Shown: positions 1-11,720 of the stretch, in pieces | Position numbering within the stretch: position 1 is the first letter of the stretch | Layout of the letters: every line of letters starts with the position of its first letter | NCBI GenBank assembly: GCA_917880885.1 | Contig: OU862933.1 | Location: 7,921,452 to 7,985,451, forward strand | Length of the DNA: 64,000 bases | Reading direction: 5' to 3' | DNA from: Limnephilus marmoratus | Lineage: Eukaryota; Arthropoda; Insecta; Trichoptera; Limnephilidae | Notes under the pieces: model-generated | Databases searched by the model: none | The model's input: only the letters and a program-made list of their open reading frames with translations | Told to the model about the DNA's origin: nothing | Made by a program: the position numbers and the translations under genes

Positions 1-202
1 AGTAGTCGGTTGAAGCTATCAAATTATGAATTTCCGATGGGTTTGAGGTCATCAATATTGTTACTCTCTGTTGTTCAAATTTAATGCACTTTGTGAGAGT
101 GTGTTCAATGTCTTCAAATTCTTCACATATAGAGCACATTGGAGAATCAGAGAGGCCTAACAGACACAATATTCTTCCCATTAGTGCATGTCTTGAAGAT
201 TA
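1..202 (-). pseudogene. LINE ORF2 C-terminal fragment, cut by window edge
   Basis: The minus strand is open from the window edge and reads RHALMGRILCLLGLSDSPMC followed by SICEEFEDIEHTLTKC. The C-x2-C-x7-H-x4-C spacing is typical of the zinc knuckle after the RT of Jockey, R1 or I-type LINEs. No start is seen and the element continues off the left edge. The clade assignment is uncertain. Confidence 0.6.
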
Positions 203-768
203 TATTATAGATACATTCCCCTTCGGAAATGGCAATTATTTGAAATTCCCTCGATAGAAAAAAATCGCAAATTATGCTCCGAAAACATGTTTTTTAAGTT
301 ACTTTACAAGTTTCATGTATAAAAAAAATCACAAAGTTTCTTTAAATGCTATTTTAGACGACTCCGATGAGATTTTTGCTCTATTTTAATCGAGTCGTGT
401 TTTATTAAACATTTTCACGAGTTTTGCATAAATGTTATCGTTTTTAATATTAGCGCGCTCTCTCTAATTAACATTACAACATTATTACGGGCAAGGGGTC
501 AATTAACCAAAATGGTTAAAATAAAACGCAACTAACAAAATGGTAAAGTTTTCTCATTCGGTTGCACACACGCAATTTTAAAAAATTAAGTTCGTACTTT
601 GACATTTAATTTATGCGAATTTTCTAATCTCCAAGCTTTAATTTCAATCTCCCCCTCATAAATAGTTGTTTCTTGTAGTAATCATGTTGAAACAAAGGAA
701 TTTTTTATGATAAGTACTTAATGCGTACTGAGAATTCAGCGGAATTCGGCAACTTTACCAAATTGTCA
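203..768. other. AT-rich spacer, nothing recognised
   Basis: Low-complexity AT-rich sequence with no supported coding region or clear repeat boundary. Confidence 0.5.
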
Positions 769-875
769 CATCACACATCTGCCCTGATGATTGATACTGT
801 AACGTTGTCCGAAACGTTGGCTGAAGAAGGAGGTAGCGCAATACGGCATAAAACCCCAAAAATAATTTTTAGTAG
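769..875 (+). repeat. Penelope-type 3' end with hammerhead-like core, copy 1
   Basis: It contains GCC-CTGATGA (781-790), GTCC-GAAAC and GTT-GGC (807-821), then AGGAGGTAGCGCAATACGGC. The same module occurs at 18446-18598 and, inverted and interrupted, at 4124-5125. CTGANGA, GAAAC and a GUH triplet flanked by complementary GCC/GGC are the invariant parts of a hammerhead ribozyme, although stem II is degenerate here. Confidence 0.45.
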
Positions 876-1056
876 TTAACAGTTACATTTTGCATTAAGT
901 TATTAAATTAACATTTTTAATTCTTTTGAATGGAAACTGTAGGAATGGCTTCAATTTATTCAAAGTATATTTTTTCGTATTTATAATGTAAATCAATTCG
1001 TAGTAAAGACTGATCTTATTAACTATTTAATGTGTTAATTTTTGAGCATTTAATTA

Positions 1057-1293
1057 TGAAAAACCAAATGCCAAAATACTTTAAGGATGAAATTGTTTTT
1101 AATAAAGACATTCATAATTACGAAACAAGAAATATAAACAGAGTTCGATTGCCACAAATGAAGAAATCAAAATCACAGAACTGCCATGTACAGAGGACTA
1201 AAGATGTATGATGAAATGCCTGAAGGTATGAATAATGAAGAAAGAATGATTGTATTTAAAAAGAAATGTTATGCTTACTGTAAACATATTTAA
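1057..1293 (+). pseudogene. LINE ORF2 extreme C-terminal remnant, one frameshift
   Basis: It reads HNYETRNINRVRLPQMKKSK, then after a 1-nt frame change MYDEMPEGMNNEERMIVFKK and KCYAYCKHI before TAA at 1291. The pattern H-Y-x-TR...LP...FKKK is the usual end of CR1/Jockey-like LINE polyproteins. A short AT-rich tail follows to about 1390. Confidence 0.5.
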
Positions 1294-1404
1294 ATTTATC
1301 AAATGAAAGGTTACATTGTGCTTATTAGTTTATATTCATGTAGTATGAACTAACCCAATAATAAACAAATAAAAATTAAAAAAAGATATAATATAATGAG
1401 TTAG

Positions 1405-1408
<4 letters not shown>

Positions 1409-1458
<50 letters not shown>
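1409..1458 (-). repeat. 50-bp poly(T), the A-tail of a retroposed sequence
   Basis: An uninterrupted run of about 50 T. On the minus strand it is a poly(A) tail preceded by the polyadenylation signal CAATAAACG about 20 nt upstream, the arrangement left by reverse transcription of a polyadenylated RNA. Confidence 0.75.
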
Positions 1459-1461
<3 letters not shown>

Positions 1462-1810
1462 TCAAACGTTTATTGATTATAGCATATAAAATATAATGTA
1501 CATTTAGATGATGTGTTAATTTGCTTACATGTTCATATTCAAATATGTTAATACCACTCTTCCATTGAAGCGTTAGCTTGTGTCTGGAAGAGTAGTGTAC
1601 ATTTTTTAATGCTATATTTAAGTTCTTAAATTACAATGTGAATGTAAAAAACAATAAGTTGTAAGTTCGGTGATATGTAATTATAAGTATTTATCTACTA
1701 TCAAAACAATTTTACTATTTGGATAATGTGTCCAGAATTATTGTAATTAGTTGCTAAAAACAATACAAAATTTAACTTATTTGAAGAATGGAGTATCACT
1801 TGGAAACTGA
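1459..1810 (-). mobile_element. Probable retroposed transcript 3' end
   Basis: The sequence upstream of the poly(A) on the minus strand looks like a 3' UTR: AT-rich, no long ORF, AATAAA in place. The parent gene was not recognised and the 5' limit is a guess. ATGAGTTAG before the tail and TGAGTTATAAG near 1808 may be a decayed target duplication. Confidence 0.4.
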
Positions 1811-4120
1811 GTTATAAGTAGATTAGATTAGTCGGAAACTGTTTTTTTTTTTTTGAGATTATCTTTAAAATATTTTTTTACAGTGTTTATTAATTGGATT
1901 TTATCATTATTTTAGATTAATTCACATCCATGCATTATCTCACACATTCTCTTCCACCGACTTTTAATGTGATCCGACTCAGGTATTTGACTCATTTACT
2001 TAATAGTGGTTTGTCTTCTTGGTATGCACCGTCATCTTATTCCATCAACTTGCACATCAAAACAGAATTATGTATAGATTATCTCAACCTTCAGCCTAAG
2101 TTATTCTTCCCCTACCTACAATACTAGGGGTGCCACAGTCCCACAATTGTAACAATTACACAAGCATTACTTAAGATAAGTAGAAATACTGCCTGAAGGC
2201 AGATTACTTATGTACCTGCACATGAATGGAAAATAACATGTCGCACACACAAGTCATTAAAAAACCTCTTTCAATTATTGACTAATCATTGACACGCATC
2301 CACAACAGAAACGAACTATAAGCATTTTGTAAATCTATGGAATGGAAGGTAATGGTAATTTCTATGGCGGCGGCTCCTAGCTACTTTAAGTTGGTGTACC
2401 TGTAGGAAGGTACTTGCTTTGTAGTATGAAGAAGTTATACAGAAGTGTAGAGGTTCGCGCTGTACCAGAGTGAGAATAATGGTGTACAGGTGCCGGGTAG
2501 ATAGGAGGTGGGAGGTGGGGGGTGAGGGTTGATGGTGAGGGGGTGGGGTTGGGAGAGAGCGGAGGGAAACTGGCCTACCTTGGCGAGGCCGTAGCACTGT
2601 GAAGGTCGCGGTCGCAGGCGTGTAGCCGGGAACACGAAAAAAAAACACTAAATTAATTTGTTATTCATTTATCTTCTATAAAAATTGTACGGTTCACACT
2701 GTTCACAGTGGGGGGTTGTATTTGAAGCGATTTGCAAAGTATAAAGCTTCGTGGAACGCGCCAAATTAATTAATTATTTCGCAGACAGATAAAAAATAGG
2801 TAGGTACTAAAAATGGATAACAAAAACTTGTACTAGACGGTTTCACTAGACAGGATATGTAGCAAGGATTAAAGATAACTGACTACTAGAGAAGATTCTA
2901 TGTATTGCAGGATGAAAGAGTGTTGGTAGACATCGTATTTGGTAACTAGACGGTGTCGAGACAATTACAGCATTATAAGGTTTAAGAAACTAAGCGGGAG
3001 ATCAGCATAATTGGAGACGCTGTCTAGAGACGACCAGGATGTAAGTGTTGCATAGTCAATGATGACGATGACGAAAAGCCTTTAACTATTTAAACATATA
3101 AATAGCTTGAACATTTCTCATTGCTTAAGTATTTCAATGTTAGATACAGCCTATAGCCTATGCCTATACTAATCATGATACGCATACCTTCTAAAATCTT
3201 GAGAACTACGTAAAGTTGACTTTTCCCCCAAATGCTTGCAAAGCCAGATTTGTAAGATTCATAAAACTTAAAAACCAAAACATATATACTTATATATAAA
3301 TAAATTAAGAAAAAACATTCTTATTTCGCATATCTCAGAGCTTTTTTAAAAGTGCGCCCAACTTTTCAGAAAACGACGTCAAACCCTTTTTTATCAAACC
3401 ATTTATCAAAATCATGTGTTCCTTCTGCAAAAGCCGGAGCAGATCAAAAGCTTCAACCCCATACAACATTATGTAGTAATTATGATTGATTATTTGATAG
3501 CAGGTTCCCGGCTGCACCCCTGCGGGCTAACGCACGGACCAAATAGCACAGAGAGGAGATAGCATTAACAGCACTAACGGGCGTACTAGAAAATTGAACG
3601 GCACGTCTCGTCCACAATGCATATGGCTTCGTCCAGACAGTGTGCGGCTGGCGTTGCTTCTTGCCCATTCGTCACACGCCTCTGGAAGTCAGGACGAGCC
3701 TAATTAAAAATGTATATGTATGCATAAAGGGCAAAATCAAGGGCGTGGCTATAGTATGTACATGGGAGGATTCATCCCTAAGGGGGAATTAGGGAGAAAG
3801 TGGGGGAAGGGGTTAGAATTATTAAAAAGTTTACTTACCACAACTTATTATTTACTCTCCCCCTATTTTGGGCCTTTGGGCCCAATACAACGTATGAAAT
3901 CTATTGTGACTATTAATAAGTTATTAGATTATATTATACCTTCGCAAATTGATGCGTTTTTCGTATATCAAAGCACACCGATGCCCTTCGGTTTACGAGC
4001 GCATCAGAGCTCTTTAAAACTGAGCTACACACGAAATCTAGGTGTTTTCTGTAGGTATGAGCTCCCTTCCCGAGGAAATATGATTTGCGATTTTCACGAC
4101 CGTTTTAACATTATTTATTT
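1811..4120. other. Spacer with a GC-rich patch; no gene supported
   Basis: Mostly AT-rich. A GC-rich block at about 2450-2640 is open on the minus strand and ends AAG|GTAGGC, resembling a splice donor, but no convincing acceptor or protein match is visible. A second moderately GC-rich block lies at 3500-3690. Neither can be assigned. Confidence 0.4.
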
Positions 4121-4123
4121 TAG

Positions 4124-5125
4124 GGCTATTACGCCGTATTATGCTTCCTCCTTATTTAGCCAACGTCTTGTATAGCGTTATAGTTAGGGTTGCCATCTTC
4201 TAAAATAAAAAAGCCTGACTCTGCGCTGTATTAGGCCGGACATTTTGCCCTAAAAGCCGGACATGCGTACGTAATTTTGGACATAACATTTATACATAAT
4301 AAGGGGGCATACATTAATTAAGTGAGCTCAAAAGGGGGAGCGAAGGGGGTCCAGCAAAATCTCACGTTACTTGAAAAAAAATATACGACGTGGCCCAAAT
4401 TTATCTCACCAAGGGGGGGGGGAAAGGTCTAGATTGAAAAAAAAATCTGCTCACATAATTAAGGTATGCCGCCTAATAAAAATCGGTTACAAGATACAGT
4501 TGTTTATTAAACATATCTCCCAGCTTGGTACCCCAGCTAAAGTCACACTTAAAGTGTTTCGATTCTGCACTGAATTCACTTGTCCAAGAGATTAAGTAGT
4601 CTTTGACAATTTTGTAAATATTATTAATGTTTTCTTTGAATTCTTCCATGCGATCTGGGTGAACCCTCGATAAATGTTGTAAAATTGCGGTTAAATTGAT
4701 TGGGCAGAAATTTTGTTCCAGTGTATCATTTTTATATTGTCCATTATGTGTGAACACTGGTCAATTACTTCGTTGACTGAAACATCTGAAATTTCCGTAC
4801 ATTTGATTCGACTTTGATATATTGACATAAAAGAGCCACTAACGAGCCGACTAAAGACAAAACCCTCTCGAACCAAGTATAACCACTGTCGCCCACTCCC
4901 GCCTCGTCCGCAACACGTTGCGCCTTGCGTAGCTTGCGTTGCGTTCGTTCTGCAGGCGCTGCGTGCATCGCGTTACACTAACAAAAAGCCTAACAAAAGC
5001 CGTACAGGCCGGACATATAAAAATTTAGCCAGACACGACCTCAAAAAGCCAAACATGTCCGGCTAAAGCCGGACAGATGGCAACCCTAGTTATAGTCCAT
5101 CATCAGTCCATCATCGGGGCAGATT
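4124..5125 (-). repeat. Penelope-type end copy 2, split by the hAT element
   Basis: Joining 4124-4184 to 5097-5125 gives, on the minus strand, the order ATCTGCCCCGATGATGGAC, then ACGTTGGCTAAATAAGGAGG and ATACGGCGTAATA, matching 769-875 and 18518-18598. The CTGATGA core is altered to CCGATGA, so no active ribozyme is expected here. Confidence 0.5.
4185..5088. mobile_element. hAT-like non-autonomous element (8-bp TSD GTTATAGT)
   Basis: Terminal inverted repeats TAGGGTTGCCATCT and AGATGGCAACCCTA bound 904 bp with perfect 8-bp flanking duplications GTTATAGT (4177-4184 and 5089-5096), the hallmark of hAT transposition. Subterminal GCCGGACA motifs recur in both orientations near the ends. A minus-strand ORF (4473-4757) contains LTAILQHLSRVHP, reminiscent of the second half of a BED finger, but no transposase core remains. 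It inserted into an inverted Penelope-type end. Confidence 0.8.
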
Positions 5126-5560
5126 TGTAGATTGTGGTGAAGTGTATATTTATTTATTAAATTTGTTTCACGCGTCAATCCTGTTAGGGCCGGTAATTCC
5201 GTGTAATAATTAGATGTGGCGTTCGGAGTGTTGTTTTGTCGTAGCCATTTACATTTTCCTATGCATTGTATATTTAGAATGTATTTTATCATTGTCTATT
5301 TGTGTTTATTAGAGGAAAGTAACCAAGTATGGAATATCGTTTTGTTTTTTACACGTAAAAGAAAAACAAACTTTAAGAATCAAAAACTTTTAATCGTAAT
5401 TACAATCAGTCATATTTTATATTTATTAATTGTAAGTACTAGGTATAATTACTCAAAAAACAAAATCAACATAAAGGTAGGTATCCATTTATAAAATAGG
5501 TACCCAAATATGAAATACAACAAAAACGAAATCAAAAATCAACCTTAAGTTCATCGAGAT
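5126..5560. other. AT-rich spacer, nothing recognised
   Basis: No coding similarity or repeat boundary seen. Confidence 0.4.
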
Positions 5561-5563
5561 ACT

Positions 5564-5791
5564 TTAAGAACGTTGGTCAAAAATAAAAAGGAACTTAAAC
5601 TGCTTGCAATAATCACGAAACCAGGTGTCGAACTCTGCACCAGCGTAATCATTATATGTCCAGAGTCCGCACACGAGGCATTTGATCCGGGTTTCTCCTC
5701 GAGCATCTTCAGAAAACAAAACCGTCTCACCGCGGACACAGCACTCGCTCGACTGACAAGTTGAAACCTGTACGCGCGTATAGTGATTCAA
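5564..5791 (-). pseudogene. Possible pogo-like transposase C-terminal zinc domain relic
   Basis: The minus strand reads CQSSECCVRGETVLFSEDAR then IKCLVCGLWTYNDYAGAEFD and WFRDYCKQ. The layout C-x2-C-x2-W-T-x-N-D-x-A-G...C resembles the PHD-like C-terminal domain of many insect pogo/Tigger transposases, with two ligand positions apparently mutated to Tyr. No DDE core is nearby. Confidence 0.35.
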
Positions 5792-6561
5792 AGAGGTAGT
5801 CGATCACTGTTTATTGCGTCTAGGAGTATTTATTTACGAGAAATGCCGGTATTCCATATTAGGGATATTATTCCATGTTTGGTTACTTTCATCTACATCA
5901 TTGTGTAATAATAATACTTTCGGCCCTTTCCATTTATCTATCACTATAGCTCGACGCACGCTGCGCGCTATCTGGACGAGGCTAAATGCTTTCAATACCC
6001 CGCTTTCAGATCGGACAATTGGACGCCAGGGGTGTACGGAGAGGCTACTGAATAAGCGCGCTGGAATCTGTGAAAATAATACAGAAAAACATAAATGGGT
6101 AATGCGTGGAGAGTATTTCACTACAGCGCGTAGTGTGGATACTGCAAATGAGGTATGTCTCAAGCTGTTTACTACTGTGTACATAGACATACTGCATATG
6201 GGTACACAGCATATAGATTCAATGCATGTGGGTAGTTTGCATACGGGTACATACTTTGCGCTTAGTTTGCAGTAGAGATGGATAAATAATAGAGTTGCTA
6301 CATAACTCTATATAATGTGCGTAATGAAAATGCAAACTAGACAGGACGCTGTTTCAAGAGAGTAGACAATAACCTGAATTTTATTTTTATATTTTATTGG
6401 CTTTCGTAGGTATATGGTTGTTGAATAGCATGCAGATCGACTCACTTAAGAAACCCTTACAGACTCTATAGTATGTTTTTTTTAAATCTATATAGATAAA
6501 TATGGACTTAAAATTATAATAGTAAAATTGTTTTTTAAATGTTTTTCATTTACCCACCAAA
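5792..6561. other. Spacer, nothing recognised
   Basis: Includes a short imperfect repeat of CATATGGGTACA-like motifs at 6190-6255. Nothing else is supported. Confidence 0.4.
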
Positions 6562-6563
6562 AT

Positions 6564-7290
6564 AGGCCACTTGCATCACATTTAAAAAAAAAACGGTTTA
6601 GGCAAATATTCTGAGACATTCTGCATTTTGTTTTTTTAATCGTATTTTTGAAACCCTGGCGATTTTTGAAACTTTCAATCCGAAAGATTAGACCATTTTC
6701 TATAAACCGGAAAGACGGGACATAATTTTATGGGTGCGAAAAAACGTTAATTACATAGCATATCAAAAATATTACATCTCATAAATATTTTTTTCCTTGA
6801 TCCATCTTATTGATCATTAATCGTGATAATGTTCAACGTCTATATTACTAAATCCAATGTAATATACTTGTACTTGTGATTTCGTTAAAATCCGCACCAT
6901 TATCATTATATCTCTAAAACACGTACGGACAACGTAAAATGTACGGGGTTCTTTTCAAAATATCTGTCAAAAATCAAACCAAATGATACGTTCGCAGAGA
7001 TCAAACAATAAATCTAGTGAACGTTAAATGTCAAATTAAAAAATTTGCCTGAAATCAAAGTGTTGCCATATAAAAAAAAAAATCAGTGTGGAATTTTACA
7101 AAATTAATGGAAACATTTTCGGAGACGGGACATTTTTATGTAGTGACGTCACGAGCCCAAATAATGGATTTATTTATTTAAAAAAAACTGTACATTTCTA
7201 AAAAATTTTACTAACATTTTCGTAATCTTAATAAAAAATTTATCAACACGCTTTTTTTTCCAAGTCGTTAAGAAATCCATGCAAGTGGCA
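6564..7290 (+). mobile_element. GGCCACTTGCAT-ended DNA element, copy A
   Basis: It begins GGCCACTTGCATCACA and ends ATCCATGCAAGTGGC. Interior landmarks shared with copies B and C include CCGGAAAGACGGGACATAAT, ACGGACAACGTAAAATG and GTAGTGACGTCACGAGCC. No transposase is visible, so it is non-autonomous. Confidence 0.75.
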
Positions 7291-8175
7291 ATATTGCCTA
7301 AGTTGCCTCTAAAATCATGAACATTAAAATCTTAAATTGATTATATCTTATAATTTAAAGCAAAAATAAATAAAGTAGCTCACATCCGTACCAGATATTT
7401 GATATACCTTATGATAACAAAAATGATTTTTCAGTTTGGTTGTGTATTTTGATATCAAATCCAATTTTGTATGAAACGGGCCGAAATGGACCGCGCAAAC
7501 GTTCCACTTAATATCTTGGAGACGTCAGGTATTATCCCTGGTTGTATCCATCAGCCTTTCTGTCGGTATGCCGGGTATTAATAACCTTACCAATAAAAGG
7601 AAAACTGCGTTGTGATTGCAGCACGTAACCTTCTGAACTCCTGGTATACCTAATAAAGAAATTTCAGTTTTATGTTCATTTTAATTTCACAAGAGCGCGC
7701 AGGCATAGGACTTTTATTGTTCCGACAAGCAGAATAAACTTACAATTAGATATGCCGCTCGGAAAAATGATTCTGCTATTAAATAACATTTCACGTGTAT
7801 CATACATTGTGGGTTTACGTAATTATAATAATGACAAAAAAGATAACTTTAATAATTCCGCTTTATTACATATATGTTTTAAAAACCAACTGGATATTTT
7901 TTTCACCCTGATGAAGGTTCAGGTCTAACCGAAAGCAGTGGATTAAAAATTAATTAAATTAAATTAAACAAAGTTATTTTATTGTTATTATTATAAAATA
8001 ACTTGTCCTCTGATTTAGATATTTTACAAATGAACGTTAAAATATTTTAAAATTGTATATTATATAAAGGTACGAGTATAATGTATTTTCATTATTGATA
8101 AATGTACATTTAAAATAAAATAAATAAAAACACAAAATTATCGAATTCCTACGCATTCACTAAGATTTAATCTAT
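7291..8175. other. Spacer with one CTGATGA...GAAA motif
   Basis: At 7909-7940 the sequence CACCCTGATGAAGG ... CTAACCGAAAGC has hammerhead-like core elements but lacks a convincing stem I partner, so it is only a weak Penelope/LINE 3'-end trace. The rest is AT-rich and unassigned. Confidence 0.35.
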
Positions 8176-8329
8176 CTTATATATAAAAATCTCGCGTCAC
8201 AGTGTTTGCGTTCGCACTCCTCCGAAACGTCTTGACCGATTTTTATGACATTTTTTAGGTATATTTAGTCGCTATATTTACCAGCATTAGAAAAATTCTC
8301 GAAAAATTTTTATCAAATAAATTAAATAA

Positions 8330-9565
8330 TTATATTGAAAAATTCACTATCATAGATCCAAATCAATATGGCTTCCAAAGAAAAAAAATACTGAAAAACT
8401 ACTGCATGATTTTTCCAATTACATAAATAATAAATTACATGTCATTGTTTTATTTATCGATAACTCTAAAGCTTTTGACACAATTAACTCTAAAAAACTG
8501 CTGAAAACTCTAGAAAAAATTGGAATAAGAGAAAAAGTGTTAAATTTATTTAAAGATTATCTTAGAGATAAAAAAATATTTACCAAAATAAATAATACTT
8601 TTAGTAAAACCAAAAAAATGTATCTGCAGGAGTTCCATAAGGTTCCTTATTGGGGCCTATACTATATGTAATTTATGTAACTATAATGAAAAAACTATTC
8701 TCTTTTGTTAAACATTTTGTATTCGCAGATGATACGGCATTGGTCATATCACATAAAGATCTAAAAATTTCAATTGAACTCATGCAAATTGACTTTAATC
8801 AACTTTGTAAATGGTCACATGATGCAGGGCTATTGTTTCTTTAAATGGGACAAACATATAAAAAAAAACTGTAAAAGACTCAGCTCAATTGCAGGCAGAA
8901 TGTACACATTAAAAATTTTCCTATCAATTGAAACACTTAAAATAATTTATATGTAACTGGCAGAATCTATTATAAGATATGGATTAACAATATGGGGAAA
9001 TACTATTATAACCAATCTAAAACAAGTCCAAGCTGTACAAAACGCAATTGTAAAATTATTAGTCGTCCCTAACATTTTCAAACAGAGAAAATTTTGGCAC
9101 TCTGAAACACCATTGCTGTTTCAGAGTGCCAAAATTTTACCGGTTATGGCACAAAATTATAATTCAACATGTATTTACCCCGCAGCATAAAGAGAAATTA
9201 GAACATAAATACAGCACTAGATTCACGCGCAACGACGGGTTAATAGTTCCGAAATTTAATAATAAGTACGGACAGAGAACGTTTGAATACATCATACCGA
9301 AGATATTTAATTTATTACCTGACACTATAAAGCAATGTAATTCTATGAATAAGGTTAAATGGTGAAAAATTGGCTATCGGAAAAAAATATTTATATTGAT
9401 ATTGATGTGTATGAAAAAATGTTGAATCTGTAGATATAAGATGTAAATTTTAAATGTAAAAATTTATATGTAACTAAAATATAAGCACCTCTTGACAAGC
9501 CAATTCAATTGGCTTAGCAGGTCTTGGTTGTTTATTTTAATATGTATTATCTATTCTTTCAATAA
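8330..9565 (+). pseudogene. Non-LTR retrotransposon (LINE) RT, heavily broken
   Basis: Scattered frames give a reverse transcriptase: LFIDNSKAFDTINSKKLLKT (8449 on), FADDTALVISHKDLKISIEL (8728 on, the Y/FADD catalytic box), then ESIIRYGLTIWGNTI and NAIVKLLVVPNIFKQ. There are several stops and frameshifts. The tail ends CAATAAAAAAAATT near 9560. The domain order fits the Jockey/CR1 group, but the clade is unresolved. It is inserted into the Helentron-like sequence. Confidence 0.7.
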
Positions 9566-9959
9566 AAAAAATTAAAAAGGTATGAGAAAAGTTTTTAAAG
9601 TTTATTTCATACTGCTAGGTGATTAGGGTGTTCCTATCCAGAAAAAAATTCATTATTTTGACAAAAAAAAAAAATATATTATTTCGCTTCAAAAATTCCT
9701 ATAACCACAAATTTTAATCCTCCTACCCCTTCCCTCCCATTTTTGAAACGCGTTTTTAGTACTTTTATATGAACAAATTTAACCTTCTTTCGTATTTCAA
9801 ACAGAACGAAATTATTTATGTTGTTGAATGACAGATGGCGCTACGTCCGCCTTATCAAACTTTCATCCACACTTGCGCAAGACATTCACGAGAAGCGTCG
9901 CGTCATTTTGATATTTCATTCGGCATCATGTTCTCGCGTGGGCAAACCATCGAGCTTAT

Positions 9960-10050
9960 TTGTCTTGGGACTGACGAAAGACGGACTGACTGAAAGACGG
10001 ACTGACAAAAACGGACTTGGGACTGACTGAAAGACGGACTGACAAAAAAT
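9960..10050 (+). repeat. Short tandem repeat of GACTGACTGAAAGACGGACT
   Basis: Units containing GACTGAAAGACGGACTGACA recur about three times, partly degenerate, between 9968 and 10046. Confidence 0.6.
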
Positions 10051-10749
10051 GTCGTACACTCAATTGCTATTCGAAATTAATATTGATTTTCTTTATTTCA
10101 ATTTCCTACTTTAGTTGGTGTTCGTCTACAGCGCTCCGTTCCTCTTTCTGTCATAGATCCCATCCCCACACACTTACAATACATCCTTTATTTTTTATTT
10201 AACAACCAAAATATTCACTAGAAATAATTTATATGGCAGAACAAAGTTTGTCGGGTCAGCTAATATATATAAATCAAAATACGTTTGCTTGGGGATAAAC
10301 GAGTATATGAGGGAAATGTTTGAAACTTTCAAAATACCTTCTTTAAACTCACGCGAAGGTTTCTGGATTATTACAACCACATGACAATACATCTGAAAAG
10401 ATTTTTGATCATTACAAAAACTCTTGCAAAACTGTCGAAAATGTGAAAATTTGAGAATGACATTTTTCAAAACAATGATTGTGAAGTCAAAATTCGGCTT
10501 AATTTCGGTTTACGGAAGGTCTTCCAAAATAATAAAACTTTTTTTTTTTATACTAACTATTGGCTGGAGAATCCGAATCCGAAAGAATTTTTTTTCGGAA
10601 AGCAATATTAACAAAGTTACACGACTTTAAAATTTTCTATACGCATACATGAAAATCGACATATTGGAAGTATTATGACAGTTTAAAGTCATAGAAACAG
10701 CCACATAAAATTAAGTGTTGCCATAAGTAATTATTTTTTATAAATTTTA

Positions 10750-11235
10750 CTCACTTTTGGCGTAAACGCTAAACTACTTGAAAACAGGGATATTTTTTTA
10801 AATTGACGCGAGCAGGCGGTATAAAGGGGCACAAACCATGTGACACAAACCTAGCGTAGCCGTTAAACTACTTGAAAACGTAGGCTGTTTTTTAAAATTG
10901 ACGCGAGCAGGCGGTATAAAGGGGCACAAACCATGTTACACAAACCTAGCGTAGCCGCTAAACTACTTGAAAACAGGGATGTTTTTTGCCGTGACGCGAG
11001 CAGGCGGTATAAAGGGGCACAAACCATGTTACACAAACCTAGCGTAGCCGCTAAACTACTTGAAAACAGGGATGTTTTTTTGCCGTGACGCGAGCAGGCG
11101 GTATAAAGGGGCACAAACCATGTTACACAAACCTAGCGTTAGGTTAGGTTAGGTTAGGTTAGGTTAGGTCAGGGACGCGAGCAGGCGGTATAAAGGGGCA
11201 CAAACCATGTTACACAAACCTAGCGTTAGGTTAGG
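10750..11235 (+). repeat. ~94-bp tandem repeat, about five units
   Basis: GACGCGAGCAGGCGGTATAA recurs at 10805, 10900, 10993, 11087 and 11174, each followed by GGGGCACAAACCATGT and ACAAACCTAGCG, and most preceded by AAACTACTTGAAAAC. Spacing is 87-95 bp. Related single units occur far away in COPB2 introns 2 and 3. Confidence 0.9.
11139..11173 (+). repeat. Interstitial insect telomere repeat (TTAGG)6-7
   Basis: Six perfect TTAGG units and a variant TCAGG lie within the tandem array, with another two units at 11224-11233. TTAGG is the canonical telomere repeat of most insects. Confidence 0.9.
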
Positions 11236-11720
11236 TTACGCATTTTTAAGACTACGAATTTTCATACTTCGTCGATTTATAAGGTATGTTTGATGATATT
11301 ATTGCATGGTAACATTTAATTTTGTGTGGTAAAACATTTTTCTAGTTTATCTATGACTTTAAACTGTCATAATACTTCCAATATGTCGATTTTCATGTGT
11401 GCCTATAGAAAATTTTAAAGTCGTGTAACTTTGTTAATATTGCTTTCCGAAAAAAAATTCTTTCAGTTTTGGATTTTCCGGCCCATAATTAGTATAAAAA
11501 AAATAAAAAAAATATTTTGGAAGACCTTCCGTAAACCGAAATTATTCCCAAAATTCAATTTTCGAAACTCTTTAAATTAATGTATTTATTTGAAGTGCTC
11601 GCCTGATACTTTGAATCGAACCAAAAATACCTATTATAGATATTTTATATAGGCACCTATCTTAGGTACCAAATTTCATTGATTGTTCTTATAATATGCA
11701 ATAATGAATATTTGTAATAT

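Larger units (their letters stand above)
8176..10263 (+). mobile_element. Probable Helentron-like element, split by a LINE
   Basis: The left end ATATATAAAAATCTCGCGTC followed by CTCCGAAACGTCTTGACCG, and the right end GCAGAACAAAGTTTGTCGGG-TCAGCTAAT, resemble the termini of Helentron-type rolling-circle elements common in Lepidoptera. A decayed LINE occupies the middle. No Rep/helicase is visible. The assignment rests on end similarity only. Confidence 0.45.
10480..11567. mobile_element. Long palindromic element with tandem-repeat and (TTAGG)n core
   Basis: Arms of about 215-220 bp, 10480-10697 and 11345-11567, are inverted copies: left TTTCGGTTTACGGAAGGTCT and GTTACACGACTTTAAAATTT, right AAATTTTAAAGTCGTGTAAC-type and AGACCTTCCGTAAACCGAAA. 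Between them lie about five ~94-bp tandem units and telomere-like TTAGG repeats. No ORF of interest is present. It has the form of a foldback-type element. No target duplication was found. Confidence 0.7.

Noticed and set aside
2316..2648. Minus-strand 110-codon ORF in a GC-rich patch
   Set aside because: Proline- and histidine-rich translation of a biased C/A-rich stretch, with no family motif and no usable splice acceptor.
10863..11114. Minus-strand ORF with repeated LYRLLASRQKTSLFSSSLAA
   Set aside because: It is simply a translation of the 94-bp tandem repeat, and its repeats follow the DNA period.
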